Positions 23,021 through 34,364 of a DNA stretch of 64,000 nucleotides are shown in pieces. The DNA is from Allantophomopsis cytisporea (lineage: Eukaryota > Ascomycota > Leotiomycetes > Phacidiales > Phacidiaceae). The position numbers were made by a program, and so were the translations under genes. The DNA is taken from NCBI GenBank assembly GCA_024752435.1, contig CP103037.1:2907585-2971584 (forward strand), in the 5' to 3' direction. A model generated the notes under the pieces. The model was given only the letters and a program-made list of their open reading frames with translations, was not told the origin of the DNA and made no database searches. Numbering within the stretch: the stretch's first letter is position 1; every line of letters starts with the position of its first letter.

Positions 23021-24707
23021 ATGATATTCAAAGGAGGAGCTCCTACTTCAGGACTCGATGTGCAGTTGCTAAGAAAGATTGGAATATCAGATTTGGTGTT
23101 ACTGGTTATCGGTATTGTTAGTATCCTTCAAAAGTTACATGATATTTGGCTCATAAGCGGCAGCTCATCTTGAAATATGTGTATCGTATCACATTGCACC
23201 CTCTTGCCTCCTACCCTGGCCCAAAGCTTCTAGCCCTGACGCGCTTGTGGTATGTTTATCACCTTGTCAACGGTACTCTGCCTGACAAAGTTCATAAATT
23301 ACACGAGCGATATGGATCTGTGATTCGAGTTGCACCGAACGAACTCGCTTTTACAGGAAGTAATGGGTGGAGAGACATCTATGGAGCTCGACGTGGGAAG
23401 CCAGAAATGGAAAAAGACACGCCATTCTACAAGGCGGAAGGTCAACCCAGAAACATAGTTAACGCCAGTCATGAGATGCATGCGCATCTTAGGCGTCTCT
23501 TGTCAAACGGGTTTTCCGATACCTCATTACGCGCACAAGAACCTATCATACAGAGCTATGTCAGCCTATTCATAGCGCGTCTACGTGATATGTCTGAAAA
23601 AGGAGAGACTATTGATCTAGTTGCGTGGTTTAATGTGCGTATTCAGAGGATGAATGAGCAGGAGCTTACAACACCTTTTAGTACTTGACCTTCGACATCA
23701 TTGGGGATCTGGCTTTTGGAGAACCTTTCGGATGTCTTGAGACGTCTACCTATCATCCATGGGTACAGATAGTATTTGATACGGTTCATTTCAACACTGT
23801 TGGCCAAGCCACGGGCTATTACCCCAATTTCGCGAAGTTAATACCTAGACGATTCTTCCGAGGGCTTTCCAAAAATTTCTATGCTCATACGCGTATGACC
23901 AAGGAGAAGGTGTTGCGTAGGAAAGAGAACAAATTAGACCGACCAGACTTTACGTCCAATCTCGTCAAGCCAGAAAATAACATCTCGGATGAACAGCTAA
24001 TGGGGAACTCTTCAACCTTGATCATCGCAGGGAGTGAAACTACCGCTACAGGTCTCTGTGCGACTATTTATTTCACGATGCAGAACTCGGAAGCTCTCTC
24101 GAAGTTAACACATGAGATTCGGTCCACCTTCAAAAATCGATCTGAAATCACTTCCAGTGCCGTCAATCAACTCCCATACCTAGCAGCATGTATAAACGAG
24201 TCCCTTCGTCTGTTTCCACCTTTGGCCACAGGCCTTACACGCAAGGTCCCAAGGGGTGGGGATGAAATTGATGGCCATTTTGTCGCAGGAGGAGTGAGTG
24301 TGCATAAGTTATTGGTGGTATAAGCTGACGATTGCAGACCCATGTCAGTGTTTTCCAATGGGCAGCTAACATGAGCTCCGCAAATTTTGCACACCCAACA
24401 GAATTTGTTCCAGAAAGATGGATGGGAGATCCTCGTTTCGCCACAGATAACCACTCAGCAATGCAAATCTTTAGTGTCGGCCCTCGCAATTGCATTGGCA
24501 AAAAGTAATTCTTATTCTCTCATCCTGTATGGCAGATCATTAACAAGCCACAGTCTAGCTTATGTGGAGTTACGCGTAGTTATTGCGCGTATGCTGTTCG
24601 AATTCGATTCTGAACCCAGTGCCGACTTGAATGAATGGGCAAACACCAAGGCTTTTACTTTTTGGGCGAAGAAGCCCCTGTTGGTCAAGTTGAAAAGTGT
24701 TGCTTGA
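23021..24707 (+). CDS. Cytochrome P450 monooxygenase, 501 aa
   Basis: Five exons close in phase: 23021-23116, 23158-23634, 23682-24293, 24338-24504 and 24554-24707. There is one N-terminal membrane anchor (LVLLVIGI region) and a proline-rich hinge HPLASYPGPK. The I-helix oxygen-binding segment IAGSETTATG follows, then the K-helix ExxR as ESLR, the PERW motif and the heme loop FSVGPRNCIGK with the axial Cys. The layout and motifs recall the CYP65/isotrichodermin-hydroxylase-like fungal group, but the substrate cannot be named. The first intron is short (41 bases). All key residues are present and the length is normal. It stands about 17 kb from the peptide cluster, so a link to it is not supported. 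Confidence 0.9.
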
Positions 24708-25291
24708 ATAAAAGCATTCGGAAGGCAAAAATCGCTGTCATGCTGTAAGTATGCTTCCTTCTCAAGATGCATGTCATTACAGCGTTGCATTTGGGAGTAT
24801 TTCTGCGTCTTCTTCCTTATGGACATCACCCTACCAATATCTAGTTGGAGAATTAAGGATGAGTGTACTCAACTTGGCTGTCTGTTATTATCTGGGAATC
24901 AGCAGCCCCTTTTCAGGAATTTTCACGATATTGCGAATCGCGTTGGATTTCCGGATTCTTCATATCCCTTAGAGGCTTTGGATTTTGGAGAATTTGTGCG
25001 GCTAATGACCTCTTTATTTAAACATTACGATCCTTCAGATAATTGTGAAGCTTCAGATATCGGAATTACGATCATTGAAATGATTCGAATAATTCGGATG
25101 AGTGCAGTAATTGACACGGCAATGCTGATCCTTTTTGCAGTCAGTGACTGAAGGAGAAACCCCGACCCGTTAAATATCTGATTGATCCGTATTCGACATG
25201 ATCTACAATAACTTCAACCCCGATTTAAGGTATTTCCAGCACCCCTAAATTTATTAGCTCGTATTACCAACAACAAGTGAACTCATTTTAC
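24708..25291. other. Intergenic region, no supported gene
   Basis: Frames of 70-126 codons occur here but have no recognisable domain. Probably 3' flanks of the convergent P450 and TAP42 genes. Confidence 0.4.
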
Positions 25292-26426
25292 TTACTTTGG
25301 ATTCGCCTCCACATATTCATCCCAATTTCTGGCCTTCATGACCTCTGCATCTGCCTTTTCATAGTTGTCTTCATCTGGAGTCGGAGATCTCCCACTGGCT
25401 TCACCACCACCCTCGATGATACCACCTCGCCTTCTTTCTTCTTCCAAGTACTCCTCCACTGTCATTGTCGGTAGGTTATGTCCACTTCTGAAGACCCCTT
25501 GTTGTACCTGCTGTCTGTTATCTAGAAGTGTGAAAGGACGCATAGGCTTGCCATCACGACTAAGAATAGGTCCACTTTGGTTTCCAAGGATTTCGGAAAT
25601 TGGTCGATCAAGGCGTTCAGTGTATTGTTCCGCTTGTATGCCCATACGTTCCCGATAATCACGCTCCAATTGTTCAGGTCCTCCAGGCGGCATCGGAGGT
25701 GCCATAGCTATCACTTCTAATTCTCTGTTCATGACCTCAAGGTTTTGGAAGGTGTGGTGGATGTAAAGATGAAGACTCGTCAGTTGTAATTCGCGGATAG
25801 CATCGTCATCTCGTTGAAGATATGCTGGGTTCTGTGAAAGAAACTATACAAGGTCAGTGATGGACCACTGTTATGATTCTTGAATGCATACCTCCATCTT
25901 TTGCTTCAGTTCTTTCTCAAACTTGAAGTTTGCAATTTTAGCTGCCCTCCTTGCCGTCGCATCGTTCGTCGAAATTGTGGAGAACTTCTCAGGATCATCG
26001 TTGTATAATTTTGACGTCTTCTTCTCAGCCGCTGTAAAAATCTCGTAGTGATCCATTAGGCTCAAAAACCTCTCGAATGCCTCCCGTGCCTTCAATAACA
26101 CAATCTTGCGATCGAAGTCAGAGACTCGGAGCATCAGTTCCGCAATGCGATAGTTGATCAAAAGGTATCTCGTGGAAATCAGCGTTGTACTTCAAGGCAG
26201 ATGGCAACTTCACGTACTGGAGGTCTCCCGAGGAAACATCTTCGATTGTCTCGTTGTCACTGAAGAGAGAAAGCCTATCAGAGAGTTGACGACAGTTCTC
26301 GTAGGACTTGATCGCGCTATCGAGGGTTTCGCGATAGCTATTGGTGTTGCTAGATGGAGAGGATTCGATGACGAGTCTTTGTTTCTCTGCCGTAGCATAG
26401 AGGGATCTTATGTTCTGGTCATCCAT
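25292..26426 (-). CDS. tap42: TAP42/IGBP1-like regulator of PP2A-type phosphatases, 345 aa
   Basis: Three exons: 26426-26218, 26168-25892 and 25843-25292. The GTACGT donor of intron 1 restores the conserved DLQYLLINYRIAEL helix. The N-terminal two thirds are helical, as in TAP42/alpha-4. The C-terminus carries the family hallmark, RDGKPMRPFTLL...GVFRSGHNLPTMTVEEYLEEE, followed by the RRGGIIEGGG signature. These proteins bind catalytic subunits of PP2A, PP4 and PP6 and act downstream of TOR. Length is close to the family norm. The third exon may instead begin at a CAG acceptor nine bases later, with no frame change. It is an ordinary housekeeping gene. Confidence 0.92.
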
Positions 26427-27226
26427 AGCGAAGGTTGGACAAGGCCGGACGAAAAGTCGTGGTCGGAGGCGGAAACGAAATAATTGCTGATATCGTGAGG
26501 TTCAGATTGCATATCCGCAGGTTTCAACGACGGTGCTTTGAAATCTGGTGGTGGTAGTAGACCCCGCGTCAGCCTTGCGAATAAGCTTTGGTGGGGTAGC
26601 TCCAGGTTCTGTTGTTTGGTTGATGAGGTAGGTAGCTAGGTACCAACGAATGTCAACACCACCGGAGTACATGAACTCATCATCAAAGATATCGACTTCA
26701 CTCATGACTCAATCAAGTCCCATGAAGAAATAACGCGTACCTGTCATTAACAATCCCCCCACTTCTACTCCCATTGCTATTGCTATTCCCATTCTCGATT
26801 CCAATCCCGATTCCCAATCCCGATCCCCCATCCCATCTTTTCTTCCTCTAATCAGACATGTGAGGATCTGTCAGCTCAGGGGATAGAAATCAATACGTCT
26901 ATAATCTATTGAGTTCCCTGGCGCACTCATCTATCCCAAGGTACATAACCTGCAAAGTTCAAAGAGGTATCTTGGTGTCTTCGGCGATTCGAAATACCAC
27001 CAATGAAGCGAAGTAAGTGAGAATGCTATCAGCACATTTATTTGCGTATTGCTCGGGCTTTCTTGGATTGCTTTGCTCATGTGTTCCATTGTGAGGATGT
27101 GACCTGGACGGTCTGAAAGCCGATAGATCGTCCAATTCATCTTCTCACGATCGCACATCTGGGATTGAGTTGTCTGAAACTTGACACTCTATTAACACTC
27201 GGTTTGATCTCGACGTTCCTGGAATC
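26427..27226. other. Divergent promoter region with pyrimidine-rich repeat
   Basis: About 800 bases between TAP42 (leftward) and the Dicer-like gene (rightward). A run at 26757-26836 is built from variants of CCCATTGCTATT and TTCCAATCCCGA. A 67-codon frame at 26705-26502 looks partly protein-like but has no family. Confidence 0.4.
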
Positions 27227-30200
27227 TTGCAGATGGAAAGCTCATTGCTAATTGGAAGGTCGTTTGCTGCATCGCTAACTCTAATAGAATTCAACGTGGA
27301 GGAGTCAATGTCACCAATGTTTGCCAATCACGACAAGTCTACTATCGACGGTTCACCAACCGATAAAAGAACAATCATCTTTATGAGTGAGGATACCACA
27401 TCCAGTCAGCAGGAAATCTCTTCCGATTTGAATATCAAATCAAAATCCAACTTGCACAACAAGATGGATGGCCCAGTCCTCGCAACCCGGTCAGAGGATG
27501 CTGTCAGAGTAGAACTGCAGCGTTCCATGGATAATCGCGACACTGCTGCTGTCAAATGTCGGCAGAAGCCCTCGCATCAAAATTCCATCACAAGTACTGT
27601 GCGTGAAGACTCTGCAAATATAACACATACAGTAGTAAATCGGCGGAACCAAAGAAATCACATAGATTCTTCAGATCACCTAACCCATCATGTTCGGCGA
27701 ATTGACCTCAACACAGAACCTGATGGCTTCAAGGAAGACGTCCTCTTCCACAATCCGAGTGGAGAGTCACACACTAGCCGTGTGGATGGGAAGAAAATTA
27801 ACATCAACATGGATCGAGATATAGATGACCAAGCTTACGATTCGATGGATGAAGATGATCTCGGTGAAGGAGGCGAAGCTGCTTGCCTGACAGGTTCAGA
27901 GATCAGGAGGATACAAGATGCTCAATTTGACACTTACGTTCGGCGTAAGGCCCTTCAGGAGGCTCGAGCAACTGCCAATGCTATCGATAAAGATCATGAA
28001 AAGCAAACTCTGCGATCCTTGGTCAAGCAGGCTGAGAGTGAACAGATAATTGCTACTCCTCGCGATTATCAGCTGGAACTATTCGAGAAGGCTAAGGAAG
28101 AAAACATTATCGCAGTCCTTGACACTGGTAAGTTCGAGTTACATTCATCACAGGTAGAAGTTAATGTTGTCATAGGATCCGGGAAGACTCTCATTGCGGT
28201 TCTTCTCCTGCGACATACCATAAATCAAGAACTTGAGAATAGAGGACTCGGAGAAGCTCCACGAATTTCAATTTTTTTAGTGGACTCGGTTACTCTTGTG
28301 TTCCAGCAACACGCAGTTCTTGAATGCAATCTTGATTATAGGATGGATAGATTTTGTGGAGAGATGGGCTGCGATCTTTGGAGCAAGGACCATTGGGATA
28401 AGCACTTCTCAGAGAACATGGTCATCGTGTGTACAGCTGAGGTACTATACCAATGTTTGCATCATGCATTCATCACAATGGATCGTATCAATCTTCTCAT
28501 ATTTGACGAGGCCCATCATGCGAAGAAGAACCACTCTTATGCCAGAATCATCAAGGATTTCTATGTTCCAATCGAGGATAATGGCTATCGCCCAAGGATA
28601 TTCGGAATGACGGCGTCTCCTGTGGATGCTCGAGTAGATGTTAAGAAGGCAGCATTCGAGCTTGAAACCCTTCTGCACTGCAAGATTGCGACTGCAGCTG
28701 ATCCCAGTCTCATGCAGTTTTCGAACCAGTCGAGAGTTGAGCAGGTTGTTGAGTATGAGCCACTGGATCCACCATTCGAAACCTCATTATACCAGAAGAT
28801 CAAAGAGCAAGTTGGAAATAGTGTTGTTCTATCCAAGGCGATGCGATTCTCAAAGCAAGCTTCTTCAGAACTTGGAGCATGGTGCTCTGATAGCATGTGG
28901 CCGCTTTTCTTAGTAGATGATGAAGTTAAGAAGTTGTTAGCCAAAACCGAGCGTAAATTCCACGACAGAAAGGGTACTGCGCCACTCGACCAGTTGGAAG
29001 AACAGAAATCAAAGATTGATCGGACGAGAAAGATTGTCGAACAACATCATTTTTCCGCCCCGAAAACAGATCGGAACCATCTTTCAAGCAAGACCTTAGT
29101 ACTTGTGGACTGGCTAAGGGAGCGCTTTGAGCGTCCGACCAACGATAGATGTATTGTTTTCGTCAAGCAAAGGTACACTGCTACAATCTTGACTCGACTT
29201 TTCCAACAAGAAGGCATTGCAACGCCTCATATCCATGTAGGAACTCTGGTTGGAACCCGAACCGGTGAGCCAGGAGATCTGAATACTTCTTTCAAGCAGC
29301 AAGTTATCACCATGATGAGATTTCGTGAAGGAAAGCTCAATTGTCTATTTGCTACTTCAGTAGCCGAGGAGGGTCTCGATGTGCCCGACTGTAATCTGAT
29401 TGTAAGATTCGACCTTTACCATACCCTGATCCAGTATATTCAATCCCGAGGTCGAGCTCGTCAAATGAATTCGATATTCATTCACATGAAGGAACGATTC
29501 AATAGAGTGCATGGTGATCTCATCAAAGAAGTACATCGAAATGAGGATGTCTTACGACGATTCTGCTCTGCCTTACCTGAAGATCGACTTTTGACAGGAA
29601 ATGACTGCAACATCACTTATTTGATGCGGAAGGAAAAGCACCATCAAACTGAGAAGGAGGAAGAGACTGGAGCTGTCTTGACTTACCGAATGAGTCTCGC
29701 TGTTCTTGAGAACTTTGCCGGTTCATTGCCAAAATCTGAAGCAAGTGTTGCCCATCCACTTTATTTGATTACAGTTCAGAACCACCAATATATTTGCGAA
29801 ATTGTTCTTCCAGAAACATCCCCAATCAGTGGAGTTATTGGTCGGCCAGCTTCAACAAAGCGTGAGGCCAAGTGTGCAGCGGCATTTGAATCTTGTAGAC
29901 AACTCCGACGCAAGAAGCATCTAGACAAATACTGGCTGCCAACTTATACTAAGAAGATACCGGCTATGCACAATGCGAAATTGGCACTGAACTCGAAGAT
30001 CAAGCATGATTATCCAATGAGAACAAAGCCCACAATATGGCATGTCGACGAAAAACCCGAGCAACTGTTCGTCACCATTCTGGACATCTCCCATCCGGAG
30101 AGACTTGGTCGGGCATCTCAACCACTTGCATTACTGACAAGATCGAAACTACCACAACTGCCATCTTTTCCCGTGTACCTCGAGGGGTTTGTTCCTACTC

Positions 30201-32395
30201 CAGTCATCATTCACAACGTCGAGGAGCCTTTAATAGTTGAAGACACGATTCTCGAAAAGCTACTTACATTCAACATTCGTTGTTTTGGCGACATCTTCAG
30301 TAAGCTGTACGAGCGGGACTTAAATCGTATGCCCTATTTGTTGGCACCAGTTGTGCAGCGATCAGTAGAAGCCAAAAACACTCGCGATATGATCGATTGG
30401 GATTGCGTCGAGGTGGTAGCCCAAAATGATCAGCTCCTTTGGGATGAGAGTACTCCTGAGACTTTTTTTGAGAACCGATTCATTCATGACTTCTATGACG
30501 GATCCAGAAAAATGTGGTCGAAAGGTGTCACCAAAAAATACAAACCACTCGACCCGGTTCCTCCAGGGACAGTAGAGCGGAGTGGATCCCGTAGAAATAA
30601 CGACAACATCATAGAGTACAGTACCAGTCTCTTTAAAAAGTCTCGTCAGCGTGTCACATATCGTGAGGATCAACCTGTCATCGAGACCGAATACATACCT
30701 CTTCGTCGCAATTTGCTTGACAAGCATGGGCAACAACCTTCTCAGAAGACCACAAGAATGTTTGTCATTCCGGAGCCACTCAGGATCTCACCTCTCCCAA
30801 CATCAGTAGTTGCCATGGTTTACATTTTCCCGGCAATAATCCACCGCATTGAATCTTTTTTGATTTCATTGGAAGCATGCAGTATGTTACGCCTTGATGT
30901 TCGGCCAGATCTCGCTTTAGAAGCAATAACGAAGGATTCCGACAATACAGAAGAACATGGAGAGGAGCAGATTCGGTTTCAACGAGGCATGGGGAACAAT
31001 TATGAACGTCTCGAGTTCCTTGGAGATTGTTTCCTCAAGATGGCCACTTCTATCTCTCTGTTTGCTCTCAATCCAGATAGTAACGAAATGGATTTCCACG
31101 TCAAGCGTATGTTATTAGTTTGTAATGCCAACCTCCAAAATGTGTCGCAGAAATTGAAGCTGCATGAGTTTATCCGATCTCGAAGCTTCGATAGACGTGG
31201 CTGGTATCCCGAGGGCCTCGTATTGATACGGGGAAAGAAACCCAAATCGGACGCGGAATCGAAGCGACATGTTCTTGCGGACAAGACCATCGCAGATGTA
31301 TCCGAGGCCTTGATCGGAGCCTCTTTGCTCACACATTGTGAGGCAAAGAACATGGACGCAGCCGTTCATGCTGTGAGTGAGTTGGTTTGCAGTACCGATC
31401 ACACCATGACTAGATTTGAAGAGTACTATGAAAAATATGAACTTCCGAAATACCAGACCGCTCCATCGACTGCTGCGCAACGCGATTTGGCAGAAAAGGT
31501 TGAGCGTGTGCACGAATATCATTTCAAGTATCCAAGATTACTGCGTTCTGCCTTCGCTCATCCTTCATACCCAACAAGCTATGAGAAGGTACCAAATTAC
31601 CAGCGACTCGAGTTCCTCGGCGATGCATTGTTAGACATGGCTTGTGTCAATTTTATATTCCATCGATTCCCCACCCGAGATCCCCAGTGGATGACTGAAC
31701 ACAAGATGGCCATGGTATCTAATCAGTTTCTGGGTGCTCTTTGTGTGAAGCTTGGTTTCCACCGAAACCTCCTCCATCTTCACGCCGCAATCGGAAAGCG
31801 CATCACCGAATATGTTGAAGAAGTAGAAGAAGCCAAGAATGAGGCAATCAAAGAAGCTATCGATGCAGGTAGGACTGCAGAAGATTACTCGCGGGACTAT
31901 TGGGTTCACACCACTAAACCGCCAAAGTGTCTTCCCGATATGGTTGAAGCCTATATCGGCGCCGTATTTGTGGACTCTGAATTCAGTTACCATGAGGTGG
32001 AACGTTTTTTCGACCGACACATCCAATGGTTCTTCGAGGATATGCACATATACGATACATTCGCAAATAAACAGCCAACTACCTACTTAACAAATTTCCT
32101 TTCCGTACACATGGGCTGTACACGATGGCGCATCAGAACGGAGGAGATACAGGCCAGTCTCACAGGCTTATCGGCACAGGTCGTCGCTGTTGTCATGATT
32201 CACAACGAAATTGTTGCGGATGACATCGCTGACAGTGGTCGATATGCGAAAATTGCAGCTTCGAAGCAAGCATTGACCCGTCTAGAAGGTCTTTCGCCAC
32301 TGCAGTTCAGGGCGACTTATAATTGCGATTGTAAGCCAAAAGATGCAGATGACATGGGATTGGAAGATGACACTGTGAGAGGAACTGCTGTTTAA
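27227..32395 (+). CDS. Dicer-like ribonuclease III (DCL1 type)
   Basis: The frame is open for 1722 codons, but 28130-28177 is almost certainly a 48-base intron: removing it turns LDTG plus an insert into the exact helicase motif LDTGSGKT. Domains, in frame residues: DExD/H helicase with DEAH (about 270-440), helicase C ending QSRGRARQ (about 640-750), Dicer dimerisation domain (about 815-910), PAZ-like region (about 1050-1130), RNase IIIa ERLEFLGDCFLKM (about 1260), RNase IIIb QRLEFLGDALLDM (about 1460), and a C-terminal dsRNA-binding region (about 1615-1690) ending in a Cys-containing tail. All acidic catalytic residues are visible in both RNase III domains. It cuts long dsRNA into small RNAs for silencing. 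The start may be a later Met such as 27383. The acidic N-terminal extension suggests DCL1 rather than DCL2. Confidence 0.93.
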   Translation: MQMESSLLIGRSFAASLTLIEFNVEESMSPMFANHDKSTIDGSPTDKRTIIFMSEDTTSSQQEISSDLNIKSKSNLHNKMDGPVLATRSEDAVRVELQRSMDNRDTAAVKCRQKPSHQNSITSTVREDSANITHTVVNRRNQRNHIDSSDHLTHHVRRIDLNTEPDGFKEDVLFHNPSGESHTSRVDGKKININMDRDIDDQAYDSMDEDDLGEGGEAACLTGSEIRRIQDAQFDTYVRRKALQEARATANAIDKDHEKQTLRSLVKQAESEQIIATPRDYQLELFEKAKEENIIAVLDTGKFELHSSQVEVNVVIGSGKTLIAVLLLRHTINQELENRGLGEAPRISIFLVDSVTLVFQQHAVLECNLDYRMDRFCGEMGCDLWSKDHWDKHFSENMVIVCTAEVLYQCLHHAFITMDRINLLIFDEAHHAKKNHSYARIIKDFYVPIEDNGYRPRIFGMTASPVDARVDVKKAAFELETLLHCKIATAADPSLMQFSNQSRVEQVVEYEPLDPPFETSLYQKIKEQVGNSVVLSKAMRFSKQASSELGAWCSDSMWPLFLVDDEVKKLLAKTERKFHDRKGTAPLDQLEEQKSKIDRTRKIVEQHHFSAPKTDRNHLSSKTLVLVDWLRERFERPTNDRCIVFVKQRYTATILTRLFQQEGIATPHIHVGTLVGTRTGEPGDLNTSFKQQVITMMRFREGKLNCLFATSVAEEGLDVPDCNLIVRFDLYHTLIQYIQSRGRARQMNSIFIHMKERFNRVHGDLIKEVHRNEDVLRRFCSALPEDRLLTGNDCNITYLMRKEKHHQTEKEEETGAVLTYRMSLAVLENFAGSLPKSEASVAHPLYLITVQNHQYICEIVLPETSPISGVIGRPASTKREAKCAAAFESCRQLRRKKHLDKYWLPTYTKKIPAMHNAKLALNSKIKHDYPMRTKPTIWHVDEKPEQLFVTILDISHPERLGRASQPLALLTRSKLPQLPSFPVYLEGFVPTPVIIHNVEEPLIVEDTILEKLLTFNIRCFGDIFSKLYERDLNRMPYLLAPVVQRSVEAKNTRDMIDWDCVEVVAQNDQLLWDESTPETFFENRFIHDFYDGSRKMWSKGVTKKYKPLDPVPPGTVERSGSRRNNDNIIEYSTSLFKKSRQRVTYREDQPVIETEYIPLRRNLLDKHGQQPSQKTTRMFVIPEPLRISPLPTSVVAMVYIFPAIIHRIESFLISLEACSMLRLDVRPDLALEAITKDSDNTEEHGEEQIRFQRGMGNNYERLEFLGDCFLKMATSISLFALNPDSNEMDFHVKRMLLVCNANLQNVSQKLKLHEFIRSRSFDRRGWYPEGLVLIRGKKPKSDAESKRHVLADKTIADVSEALIGASLLTHCEAKNMDAAVHAVSELVCSTDHTMTRFEEYYEKYELPKYQTAPSTAAQRDLAEKVERVHEYHFKYPRLLRSAFAHPSYPTSYEKVPNYQRLEFLGDALLDMACVNFIFHRFPTRDPQWMTEHKMAMVSNQFLGALCVKLGFHRNLLHLHAAIGKRITEYVEEVEEAKNEAIKEAIDAGRTAEDYSRDYWVHTTKPPKCLPDMVEAYIGAVFVDSEFSYHEVERFFDRHIQWFFEDMHIYDTFANKQPTTYLTNFLSVHMGCTRWRIRTEEIQASLTGLSAQVVAVVMIHNEIVADDIADSGRYAKIAASKQALTRLEGLSPLQFRATYNCDCKPKDADDMGLEDDTVRGTAV
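28130..28177 (+). other. In-frame 48-base intron inside the Dicer-like gene
   Basis: Starts GTAAGT and ends CATAG, with an AGTTAATG branch-like site. Its length is a multiple of three and it has no stop, so it hides in the reading frame and would split the Walker A motif if kept. Splicing restores GSGKT. Confidence 0.85.
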
Positions 32396-32699
32396 TGCAG
32401 ATGAAATGATATTTGAGTTGGCCAATTCGCTGGAAGTCGATAACTTAATCAAGTGCGTTCATATAGCATGAGTTTACAAAACAGTTCATTAATGAGCCAC
32501 TATTGCGGTATATTGTTGGACTGTAGATAAGAATCAGTTTTTTCCAAAAAAGTTCAGACGATTCAGCATGTTGATGATGAATTGCTGTTAGTTTGTAAGG
32601 AATTTTGTTTTTTTCTTCCAAAGCAGTTCAAAAGACTCCTACATTCCTTTTTCTAAGAGCTGCTTGAAATTCTCCTCGATCTCAGGCCTGTTCTTTGAT

Positions 32700-34364
32700 C
32701 TATTTGAGGAGTCTGCTCTTCTTTCTCAATCGTGGATCATAAACCATGAACGTGAGAGGGATTGGGATCATAATCGCGGATAAACGACCAAGCAAAGTAC
32801 AAGCCCATTGCACACCCATGTTCTCAAACATCTGTCTAGAAAAGAGCGGAAACCCTGCAGCGACCGATGAACGGAGGATGATGTTAGCAGCAACCGTAGA
32901 TGCAGCTCTGTTATAACCAGTCAACTTGCGTCATATGCACTTGAAAGTATCAGTTTGAACTTACAGTGGCAAATAAGAGTCGACGAGATAGTTGAAACAT
33001 GGTAGAAAGACACACAGAGTCCCAAATCCAATGAATATACCTGCGGCAGTGGGTACAGCCCAATGGATGCTAGATGTAAATCCAGTCCAACCGAATCTAA
33101 AGGGAGAGAGAACTGTCAACTTCATAGTCACTATATATGTCAGGTTGGTTTACGACCCACCAGAAAACGCCAATTGTAAATACCGGCGCTCCAAAAAGAG
33201 CAGGAGCCAGCCGCCATTCAGGAACAGGCACATTTTTGTTTTTTGCTAGCTTCTCCAGATAGGTCGCGTGTTGTGAGAGAATAAAGCTGCAAACTAGCAC
33301 TTGCCCAATGATGAGGCCAATAAATGAAAGACCGCTCATTCCTGGAACGATTCCATAGATCTCCTCAAAGACGTAAGGGTAAGCCTCGAGAAGACAATAG
33401 ACCAGCCCATAGATAAACGACATGTAGAGTGATACAAGGAGGATTATGGGCTCAATTATCAACATTTCTAAGGGTCGAGTGAAATACTTGTCGGTCAAGT
33501 TTCGCATGTCCACTTCGACCCTATCTTGCGGGGCATGAATACCCCAGTTACCTGTCTGGCGACGAATCGCTGCAGCCTTTGCCATGAGAAGACATGGCGC
33601 ATATGTTTCTCGCAAGAGGAAGAACGAAACACCGCCATTCACAAAACTAAAAAGTGATGGAATATAAAGAGTCCATCGCCAGCCCAAGGAGCTGGATATA
33701 ATGAATCCACCCGTAAAGTGTGCGCGATAAACGGGCCAACAAAAACCGTTGAAGCGTACAGCGAGATTGCCACTCCTCGAAAGGTATTGTCGAAAATATC
33801 TGCCAGGACGCCTGGCACAACGGTGAGCTGACCTGCGCCACACATCCCAGCAAAAAAGCGACATATAATCAGTGTCTGAATATTCATCGCCAAAGCAGAT
33901 GCAATCGTAAAAATGCCACCAACAAGCATGGCGATAGTCAGCGGCCATTTTCGCCCTCGGAGCTCAGACGTAGGAGCCCAGATCAGTGGGCCGGATGCAA
34001 AGCCAAGCACGTACAGAGTAATTCCCAGACTTCCGATTTCTGTTCCGACCCCAAATTCTTTGCTGGCGCTATTGATCGCGGGGCCGAAGATACCACTGGT
34101 AAATGACACAATGAAAGTCCCGCTGCAAACCAAAATGGAGGTGAAAAGCCTGGTTCGGATGATAAGTTATCAGTGTTTCGGCCATACATATTTTCGAGAG
34201 AAGTTGACATACTTGGTGGTACATTTCAAGTTATCGGGATGCATCGGATCACTCATGTCATCAAACTCGACTGTGTAATACTCAGGGTCGGAAATGGGTG
34301 GTGGGATGGGTGTGCACATTCCCATAGATAATTCCTCGTACATAGTCATTTGAGTAGTCTCCAT
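32700..34364 (-). pseudogene. MFS drug/metabolite transporter, frameshifted
   Basis: Exon 1 (34364-34213) joins exon 2 (from 34149) to give the first helix TSILVCSGTFIVSFTSGIF. Then come LGFASGPLIWAPTSELRGRKWP, the loop motif of polyamine/multidrug H+ antiporters of the DHA1 family, and RFFAGMCGAGQLTV. At 33716-33726 the frame breaks: GPFIAH continues as FTGGF only after a two-base shift (CACA where CA is expected). Further on, the intron after GVF can only be closed by making a TGA codon. The last exons (NYLVDSYLPL, then AASTVAANIILRS to 32700) are otherwise normal. Twelve helices would be present without the lesions. It lies 300 bp from the convergent Dicer-like gene. Confidence 0.8.

Noticed and set aside
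24751..25151. Two overlapping plus-strand frames after the P450
   Set aside because: The P450 ends cleanly at 24707 after its normal C-terminus; these frames have no domain.
26502..26705. Minus-strand frame of 67 codons upstream of TAP42
   Set aside because: Partly protein-like, but no family was recognised, and it probably lies in the TAP42 leader or promoter.
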